Source of the DNA: Deltaproteobacteria bacterium
GTDB lineage: Bacteria; Myxococcota; XYA12-FULL-58-9
Assembly (NCBI GenBank): GCA_016218825.1
Contig: JACRCV010000015.1
Span: forward strand, 93,925-157,924
DNA: 64,000 nucleotides
Direction of reading: 5' to 3'
The notes below the pieces were generated by a model. It was not told the origin of the DNA and searched no databases. It saw nothing but the letters and a program-made list of their open reading frames with translations. The translations under genes were made by a program, and so were the position numbers. Positions within the stretch are counted from its first letter, which is position 1; each line of letters starts with the position of its first letter. This document shows, in pieces, positions 59,126 to 64,000 of this stretch.

Positions 59126-59602
59126 ATGCCAACGAAGCACGAGCTGAAGTCCATCCTCGTCGCGATTCCGTTGTTCAAGAACCTCGACCCCGACGAGATC
59201 GACGCGCTGCTCAAGCCGATGTCGCTCTTGGCGTTCAAGGCCGGCGAGGCGCTGTTGGTCGAGGGCACGCCCTCGGAGCGCCTGATCGTGTTGATCGCGG
59301 GCAAGGTCGCGGTGATCAAGGGCGACGGGGAGTCGGCGAGCCACATCTGCGACCTCGATGCGGGCGAGTGCGTCGGGGAGATCGGCGTCCTCGAGAACGC
59401 TCCCTGCAGCGCGAACGTGAAGGCGGTGAGCGACGTCGAGGCCGCTTCGATCTCCCGCGAGGACCTGGAGCGGTTCTTCTCGAGCAACCGCCTGGCGGCG
59501 ATCAAGATCCTCCGGCAGGTGGTGACGGTGCTCGCCGGCCGGCTGCGCCGGACCAACGTCAGCTACTCGAGCCTGATGCGCATCGCTGACGACATGGGTT
59601 AG
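59126..59602 (+). CDS. Cyclic-nucleotide-binding (CRP-type) domain protein without DNA-binding domain
   Basis: 158 residues from ATG 59126; ATG 59074 in frame would add 17 residues, and the frame stays open through the MITE-like copy upstream, which is not taken as coding. One cNMP-binding fold: LKSILVAIPLFKNLDPDEIDALLKPM, FKAGEALLVEGTPSERLIVLIAGKVAVIKGD, GECVGEIGVLENAPCSANVKAVSDVEAASISREDL. The phosphate-binding cassette reads GEIGVLENAPCSANVKA, lacking the canonical R-A, so nucleotide binding is uncertain. No HTH or effector domain. In myxobacteria such proteins act as stand-alone sensors; partner unknown. Confidence 0.88.
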   Translation: MPTKHELKSILVAIPLFKNLDPDEIDALLKPMSLLAFKAGEALLVEGTPSERLIVLIAGKVAVIKGDGESASHICDLDAGECVGEIGVLENAPCSANVKAVSDVEAASISREDLERFFSSNRLAAIKILRQVVTVLAGRLRRTNVSYSSLMRIADDMG

Positions 59603-59620
59603 TGCTCTTGTCGGCAGCGC

Positions 59621-60028
59621 TCAGGCGCCTGGCGTTGGCGGCGGCGATGACAGCTCGCGCAGCGCTTGCCGTCCGCGGATCACCAGCAACGCGGGTATCG
59701 CGTAAACCACAAAGGCAACAGGTGTCAGCAGGACCGCCGGGTTCGTGGCTCCGAACGCCAGGAAGCACAAACCGAGGACAACGCCGATCGCCGCCGTGAG
59801 CCGGACAAAGCGCGGCTTCCTGGTGGTGAGCACCAGGACGCCCGAGGTCGCGAAGGCCGCAGCAATGACCAACAGCGGCACACCGAGGACGAGGGCCCGT
59901 GGGAGGCCAATCAGGTCGGGTGCACCGTTCAGTCCGGTGAGCGTGAAATACGCGCCGACACCGGTCACCACCGACATGAAGACCGAGAAGATCCCGATCT
60001 CTTGCACGATGCTCTTCGTCTGGGCCAT
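59621..60028 (-). CDS. Small four-helix membrane protein
   Basis: 135 residues from ATG 60028 (AGGAGCGAGTCAG before it). Membrane segments: IGIFSVFMSVVTGVGAYFTLTGL, PRALVLGVPLLVIAAAFATSGVLVL, FVRLTAAIGVVLGLCFLAFGA, NPAVLLTPVAFVVYAIPALLVI. C-terminal tail is basic, then Pro-rich. No known family or motif. Convergent with the cNMP gene (18 bp gap). A 140 bp gap separates it from the CDF-like gene on the same strand. Confidence 0.7.
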   Translation of the reverse strand: MAQTKSIVQEIGIFSVFMSVVTGVGAYFTLTGLNGAPDLIGLPRALVLGVPLLVIAAAFATSGVLVLTTRKPRFVRLTAAIGVVLGLCFLAFGATNPAVLLTPVAFVVYAIPALLVIRGRQALRELSSPPPTPGA

Positions 60029-60168
60029 CTGACTCGCTCCTCTTGCGGCGGGTGCCGCCCGTGTGATGCAGCGCGGAATACCACGCGACCGGGCACGGGT
60101 CACGGGCACTGCGGCAGGTTCTTGGCGGCGGCTCACGGAGTTACTTCGAGCTCGTGGCCGAGCGTCGA

Positions 60169-60801
60169 TCAGTCTCGCTCGCCCCGGACCCCCTCGAGGC
60201 CTTCCTTCACCAGCCAGGGTGTCATCGCCAGGGCGGCGATCGGATCCGCCTGCCACCAGCCGGCGGCGGCGTTTGCCACCAGGCCGAGCAGCAGCGCCAA
60301 GGATAGGTAGGCGCAGGCGAGCGTCTCTTTGGCCTCGGATCGCAGCGCGCCACTGTCGAGGTGTGCGGCGACCTTCAGCTTCGCCCAGGCCAGGATCGGC
60401 ATCACGACGAGCGACGCGACCGCGAGCACGATCCCGGCGACGCTCTCGTCCGGGCGGGCGCCGCGCGCGAGCGTCCAGGCGGCCTCGACGGCGACATAGG
60501 CCGCCAGGGCGAAGAACGTCAGGCCGATGAACCGCCGCACCTTGCGGTCGGCGGCCTCGATGTCCTCTTCGGCCGCGCCGTGCGCCTCTTTGGTGAGCCG
60601 CCACAGCAGCACGGTCGCGGCGGCGCACTCGATCACGCTGTCGAGCCCAAACCCGAACAGGGCGATGCTGTCGGCGCGCGCCCCGAACCACAGGGCGACG
60701 GTGGCCTCGATGACGTTGTAGCCGAGGGTGCCGCCGACGAGCCAAATGGCGATCGTGGCCCAAGGACGCGGTGTTGCGGTTGCTCTGGCTGTGCTCTCCA
60801 C
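60169..60801 (-). CDS. CDF-like cation transporter, membrane domain only
   Basis: 210 residues. Six membrane helices: WATIAIWLVGGTLGYNVIEATVALWFGA, SIALFGFGLDSVIECAAATVLLWRL, FIGLTFFALAAYVAVEAAWTLA, AGIVLAVASLVVMPILAWAKLKVA, ETLACAYLSLALLLGLVANAAAGWW and DPIAALAMTPWLVKEGLEGVRG. The polar residues in helix 2 (GFGLDSVIE) and in the fifth helix correspond to the CDF metal site, although the classical HxxxD is here CAYLS. The cytoplasmic C-terminal domain of CDF proteins is absent. Such short members are usually next to metal sensors. Metal unknown; efflux is the family's usual direction. Confidence 0.8.
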   Translation of the reverse strand: MESTARATATPRPWATIAIWLVGGTLGYNVIEATVALWFGARADSIALFGFGLDSVIECAAATVLLWRLTKEAHGAAEEDIEAADRKVRRFIGLTFFALAAYVAVEAAWTLARGARPDESVAGIVLAVASLVVMPILAWAKLKVAAHLDSGALRSEAKETLACAYLSLALLLGLVANAAAGWWQADPIAALAMTPWLVKEGLEGVRGERD

Positions 60802-60890
60802 GTGCGGCTCCCGGTCTCTGAAGGTCTGCAGCGAGCTCTGTTGGGCCGCGCGCCCTGTGCGCGCTGCCGGTCATGGCTCCACCAGGTCGA

Positions 60891-60919
60891 TGCATATTGA
60901 TATGGCAGTAGATGGTCAA
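60891..60919 (-). promoter_or_regulatory. Promoter with overlapping AT-rich palindrome upstream of the CDF-like gene
   Basis: On the - strand TTGACC (60919-60914), 17 bp, TATGCA (60896-60891). The spacer end and -10 are overlapped by ATATTGATAT (60894-60903), a near palindrome that stands out in the GC-rich context and would suit an ArsR/SmtB-type metal repressor. About 90 bases of leader follow. No regulator gene is adjacent. Confidence 0.45.
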
Positions 60920-61057
60920 TCTACCGTACTCATGGCGAACATTTGGCGCTCTCGTCCAGAAGCCGATAGATCTTCGTCAATGACACCACGCCGATGCAGA
61001 CCTGCTGGAACATCCTCGGAGCCCGATGCGCTCTTTGGGTCAGGCTTGGAGCACGTC

Positions 61058-62560
61058 TTGGACAGCCTGACGGTATCGCGCCTTGCCGCATTCCTCCCGC
61101 TGTTTGTCGCCTGCCAGCCGGCAACGACCATCGGCGGTGATACGACCTGTGGCGACGGCGTCAGGGATCCGACCGAGATGTGCGACGGCAACGACCTCGG
61201 CGCCGCGACCTGTGCCTCGATCGGCAACGGTGGCGGTGCTCTCGCATGTCGGCGCGACTGTACCCTGGACGTGACCGGCTGCGTTGCCGCCGGCGTTGTC
61301 TGTGGAGACGACGTGGTTGCGGGGCTCGAGCAGTGTGACGGCGCAGATCTGCGTGGCCACAGCTGCCAGAGCCTGAGCCTTGGCGCCGGGGACCTCGCAT
61401 GCACGGTCGACTGCAGCTTTGACGTTACCGGGTGTGCGAGTCAAACGGCGACCTACGATCTGAGCGGCGCCGCGGGCTGTGAGGGCGTCTACAACCCCGA
61501 TCAGGTCCTCGACTACGCGCTCACCATGTCGCCCGCCGAGTGGAGCGCCGTCCTGGCCGAGCCCGGCGACGGCTCGTCAACTCTGATCGTCGTTGCGCAG
61601 CTGAGCTGCGGCGGCGGGCCCTCGATCCCTGTCGGGGTGCATCGAAAGCGCTCGGGCGGGACGCACAAGATCGGCCTCAAGATCGACGTCAACTACGCCG
61701 TGGACGGTCTCACGTCCTACGGACTCAAGAACCTCATCTTCGACAACAGCGTCGCCTCCGGCGACGCGTCGGACGGCTCCCTCGATCTCCTGGTGCGCGA
61801 GTACCTCGGCTGGCGGATGCTGGGCCTCGCCGGCGCGGTCGCGAGTCGCGCCGTCTTCGCCAACCTGTCGGTCAACAACGCCGGGCTCGGCGTCTTTCTC
61901 AACGTCGAAGCGGTCGACAAGGTGTTCCTGCATGACCGTTTCGCCGACGCCAGTGGCTGGCTTCACAAGCTCTCCGGCGGACCCGGCGATGGGCTCAAGA
62001 CCCATGAGAGCGACGGCCTCGCCGACCAGAATCCGTACGAGGACTACTTCTGCTTCTGGACGAAGGGTCAGGCCTGCCCCGTCCCCACCGACGTCGGCAC
62101 TACGTTGCCCGAGCACCTCCAGCTCGATCAGCTGTTGCGGGTGGGCGCGGTCAATGCGCTCATTGCCAACACCGACGGGCTGATCTTCAAAGACAACAAC
62201 TACTACCACTACGACTATGCAGGAGGACGCGTCTATCTGCCGTGGGACCTCGATACGGCGATGAATGCCGGCTTCGACCCGTTTACCGGCGCCGGGGTCG
62301 GGGGTCGTACGACCATGTACACCGACGTCCTCTTCCCCACCTTCGAGGCCGACTACGACGAGTTGCTCACCACCCTCATGGCCGTCCCGCTGACGCGGGC
62401 GGCCATTGACACGGAGCTTGCTCGCGTCGTCACGGTCGCAAGTGTCGCCATGGCAGCCGACCCGTACGTGGGCGGTGACGCCGCGACGCCGGTCGCCGCG
62501 ATCTCGTCGTGGTGGGACGAGCAGTATCCGGCCGTGGCCGCGTCGGTCGCCGCTCACTGA
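61058..62560 (+). CDS. CotH-like lipoprotein with two myxobacterial Cys-rich repeats
   Basis: 500 residues from TTG 61058, chosen because GGAG lies 6 bp before it and it gives a lipoprotein signal (MDSLTVSRLAAFLPLFVAC). Two Cys-rich repeats, about 26-75 and 76-127, are CGDGVRDPTEMCDG...CTLDVTGC and CGDDVVAGLEQCDG...CSFDVTGC. A CotH-type domain follows: YNPDQVLDYALTMSPAEWSAVLAEP, HRKRSGGTHKIGLKIDVN (basic CotH block), GLKNLIFDNSVASGDASD and KDNNYYHYDYAGGRVYLPWDLDTAMN (PWDLD, metal and nucleotide site). CotH proteins are atypical kinases that phosphorylate secreted proteins; exported bacterial homologues are common in Myxococcota. The target is unknown. Confidence 0.85.
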   Translation: MDSLTVSRLAAFLPLFVACQPATTIGGDTTCGDGVRDPTEMCDGNDLGAATCASIGNGGGALACRRDCTLDVTGCVAAGVVCGDDVVAGLEQCDGADLRGHSCQSLSLGAGDLACTVDCSFDVTGCASQTATYDLSGAAGCEGVYNPDQVLDYALTMSPAEWSAVLAEPGDGSSTLIVVAQLSCGGGPSIPVGVHRKRSGGTHKIGLKIDVNYAVDGLTSYGLKNLIFDNSVASGDASDGSLDLLVREYLGWRMLGLAGAVASRAVFANLSVNNAGLGVFLNVEAVDKVFLHDRFADASGWLHKLSGGPGDGLKTHESDGLADQNPYEDYFCFWTKGQACPVPTDVGTTLPEHLQLDQLLRVGAVNALIANTDGLIFKDNNYYHYDYAGGRVYLPWDLDTAMNAGFDPFTGAGVGGRTTMYTDVLFPTFEADYDELLTTLMAVPLTRAAIDTELARVVTVASVAMAADPYVGGDAATPVAAISSWWDEQYPAVAASVAAH

Positions 62561-62585
62561 CTGCAGGAGCGCCGTTTCCCAGACT

Positions 62586-63899
62586 TCAAGGAAATGGCGC
62601 GCCCCGATCCGGTGGCGCGCAAAGCCCGCCCTCGAGGTTGCCCTCGATGCGGGTCTGCCCGGTCCACTGGGCACGCCGGAGTCGCTGCACCAGATCCTCG
62701 ATTAGGCATGTCGAAAGCGCCCGGTTGTCGAGGAAGTACAACGAGTCTCCTGGGCTGCGCAGGTTGCCCAGCCCATCGAGGCTCACGAGCGCTGTGTGAT
62801 CCTGCACGATGATGTAGACGTTGCACGCCGCGAGACTGTCGAGCCCGGTGAGGCTCGCGAGCCGGTCATTGCCGATGAGCTGGACGGCCACGACGCGAGC
62901 GAGGTTGTGCAACCCGGCCAGGCTCGTCAGTGAGGGGTTTTGTCCCACGACCAGACTGCTGTGGATCTCGGTGAGGCCGTCGAGACCTTTCAGGCTCGCG
63001 AGGAACTCGTTGCCGCGTATGTCCAGCATACCCTCGACCCGCGCCAGGCACTCGAGGCCTCGAAGATCGACGAAGGGGCCGCGGATTGTGAGTCCGCCTT
63101 TCAACCACGTGACGCCCACGAGACGCCGCAGGCTGGCTGCGTCTGTCACCGCGTAGTCGCTCTCGAGGACGCGCTCTGGGCATGGCCGCGAGGGATTCGA
63201 GGCTATGTCACTCATCGGAGTGGCGCTCGAGATTGACGCCTGTCCGAGCGGCCGGAGCTTTCGTTCCGGCGTCGGCGTCGCCGCCGGGACGTTGGCACAG
63301 GCGGGCGTCCGGCCGTTGACGTCCTCTCCATACACAGAGCGGAGAAGCGAGGCCGCAGTGACGGCGTACGCATCGCTCTCGCCGCCAGCTTGCTCGATCC
63401 TTTGAGCAGTGATCGCCTCGGTGGCCAGCATCGTGCCGGTCGCCACGTCCAGAATCGACAACGCCCCGGTTCCTGTGACTCGGCAGAGCAGATGGCCCTG
63501 CGTCTCCTCGATGTTCAGCCGGATTTGCCGGCGAGCGAGCAGGAGGGCCGTGGCGCTCACTGCGCGCGCTCGGTGGAGCACTTCGGCCGTCGGCCAATTG
63601 GAGTGCTGGCCGTCGTTCAGCCACGTGTTCTCGGTGACCGGGCGGTCGAGAGTCGTACGCGCGAGATCGATGATTTCGCGAAAACGGGGCTCATGCATCC
63701 ACGTGGAATCGCAGTCGCACTCGTCGTGAAGGCGGCGATACGCCTCCGTCTCATCCAAGACGATTCCGACGTATGAAGCGAGGCGCGGCATGGGCGCTGG
63801 CGGGCACGGTCGGCCCTCGGGCTCGGGTGGCATTCGCCGAGGCGCATCTTGGAACGGAAGTTTGATTCCGCCGTAAGAACCCCACTCGCGTTCGATCAC
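62586..63899 (-). CDS. Protein with C-terminal receptor-L/leucine-rich-type repeats
   Basis: 437 residues if started at GTG 63899; no ribosome site or signal is seen there, so the start is uncertain. The N-terminal part has YVGIVLDETEAYRRLHDECDCDSTWMHEPRF. A middle region (HLLCRVTGTGALSILDVATGTMLATEAI) looks like a small beta domain. The last 180 residues repeat in about 24-residue steps: LRGLECLARVEGMLDIRGNEFLASLKGLDGLTEIHSSLVVGQNPSLTSLAGLHNLARVVAVQLIGNDRLASLTGLDSL. This is a receptor-L-domain-like helix often found on myxobacterial surface proteins. Without an export signal at this start, the gene may be N-terminally damaged or start elsewhere. Confidence 0.6.
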   Translation of the reverse strand: MIEREWGSYGGIKLPFQDAPRRMPPEPEGRPCPPAPMPRLASYVGIVLDETEAYRRLHDECDCDSTWMHEPRFREIIDLARTTLDRPVTENTWLNDGQHSNWPTAEVLHRARAVSATALLLARRQIRLNIEETQGHLLCRVTGTGALSILDVATGTMLATEAITAQRIEQAGGESDAYAVTAASLLRSVYGEDVNGRTPACANVPAATPTPERKLRPLGQASISSATPMSDIASNPSRPCPERVLESDYAVTDAASLRRLVGVTWLKGGLTIRGPFVDLRGLECLARVEGMLDIRGNEFLASLKGLDGLTEIHSSLVVGQNPSLTSLAGLHNLARVVAVQLIGNDRLASLTGLDSLAACNVYIIVQDHTALVSLDGLGNLRSPGDSLYFLDNRALSTCLIEDLVQRLRRAQWTGQTRIEGNLEGGLCAPPDRGAPFP

Positions 63900-63932
63900 C
63901 AGAAGGGGACCGGCTGATGCCTGGAGCCTGAA

Positions 63933-64000
63933 GGCCCTCCGCGGTGTGGTTCACCAGGGAGCGCGGTGCCGGAGGTCTTGGTTCGAACCCGTCGGAGGCC
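63933..64000 (+). pseudogene. tRNA-like remnant (tRNA-Asp type), cut by the window edge
   Basis: The end GGTTCGAACCCGTCGGAGGCC has the T-loop and 3' acceptor arm of GC-rich tRNA-Asp genes. The beginning GGCCCTCCGCGGTGTGGTTCA resembles their 5' acceptor and D-arm, with an extra C. Between them there is room for only a shortened arm and no GTC anticodon loop can be drawn. It therefore appears to be a degenerate copy rather than a working tRNA. Bases beyond 64000 are needed to see the CCA or discriminator position. Confidence 0.4.

Noticed and set aside
63933..64000. Functional tRNA gene
   Set aside because: No room for a complete anticodon arm and no sensible anticodon loop; kept only as a remnant.
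1..64000. CRISPR array, rRNA operon, prophage or integrase/transposase genes
   Set aside because: No regularly spaced repeats, rRNA-like stretches, or phage/transposase motifs were seen on either strand.

Overview
GC-rich (about 70%) chromosomal DNA, densely packed with genes that often overlap at ATGA/GTGA junctions. The mix suggests a Gram-negative deltaproteobacterial-type organism, most likely Myxococcota. It has many large lipoproteins with Cys-rich 'CxxDxDC' repeats, a CotH-like lipoprotein with myxobacterial-type Cys-rich repeats, a PEGA protein, outer-membrane barrels, an alternative chemosensory operon, and few operons shared with enteric bacteria. This assignment is inference from gene content; no rRNA is present.

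Layout. 1-4783: start of a membrane protein gene, then a + strand sugar-nucleotide operon: mannose-1-P guanylyltransferase, an exported Lys-rich protein broken by an in-frame amber, a small exported protein, phosphomannomutase and a ROK sugar kinase. 4770-8204: alpha-glucan phosphorylase and, divergently, a DUF429 protein. 8216-11561: a cobalamin riboswitch, a BtuB-like TonB receptor and a beta-propeller lipoprotein. 11763-16638: NfeD protease and slipin, two small proteins, transketolase. 16801-25665: RlmN-like enzyme, an operon of outer-membrane protein, alpha/beta-hydrolase lipoprotein and lipoprotein, two membrane proteins and a CBS protein. 25751-27088: a collagen-repeat lipoprotein. 27475-35357: a chemosensory operon cheY-cheA-cheW-mcp-cheR-cheDD-cheB. 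35381-40844: a coupled - strand operon of response regulator, beta-helix lipoprotein and PEGA protein.

41028-54030: a complete reductive pyrimidine degradation set. preT/preA, dihydropyrimidinase, beta-ureidopropionase, class III aminotransferase and (methyl)malonate-semialdehyde dehydrogenase would take uracil or thymine to acetyl-CoA or propionyl-CoA. Two unknown genes sit inside it, one encoding a 1515-residue protein with a candidate caspase-like catalytic site. 54357-58823: a zinc/manganese uptake operon (His-rich exported protein, outer-membrane protein, ZnuA-like protein, two paralogous ZnuB-like permeases, no ATPase in view). 59126-64000: cNMP-binding protein, two membrane proteins (one CDF-like), CotH-like lipoprotein, LRR-type protein and a tRNA-like remnant at the edge.

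Most notable observations. (1) A 155-157 bp MITE-like element is present in two full copies, with 19 bp terminal inverted repeats, 10 bp target duplications and two internal hairpins. One copy is inserted exactly in frame (165 bp) in the signal-peptide region of a lipoprotein gene. Diverged relatives lie at 4675-4748 and 40986-41020. (2) A riboswitch-controlled TonB receptor plus propeller lipoprotein resembles the BtuB-BtuG arrangement. (3) A tandem CheD has a first domain that has lost its catalytic Cys. (4) The giant repeat protein lies in the pyrimidine cluster.
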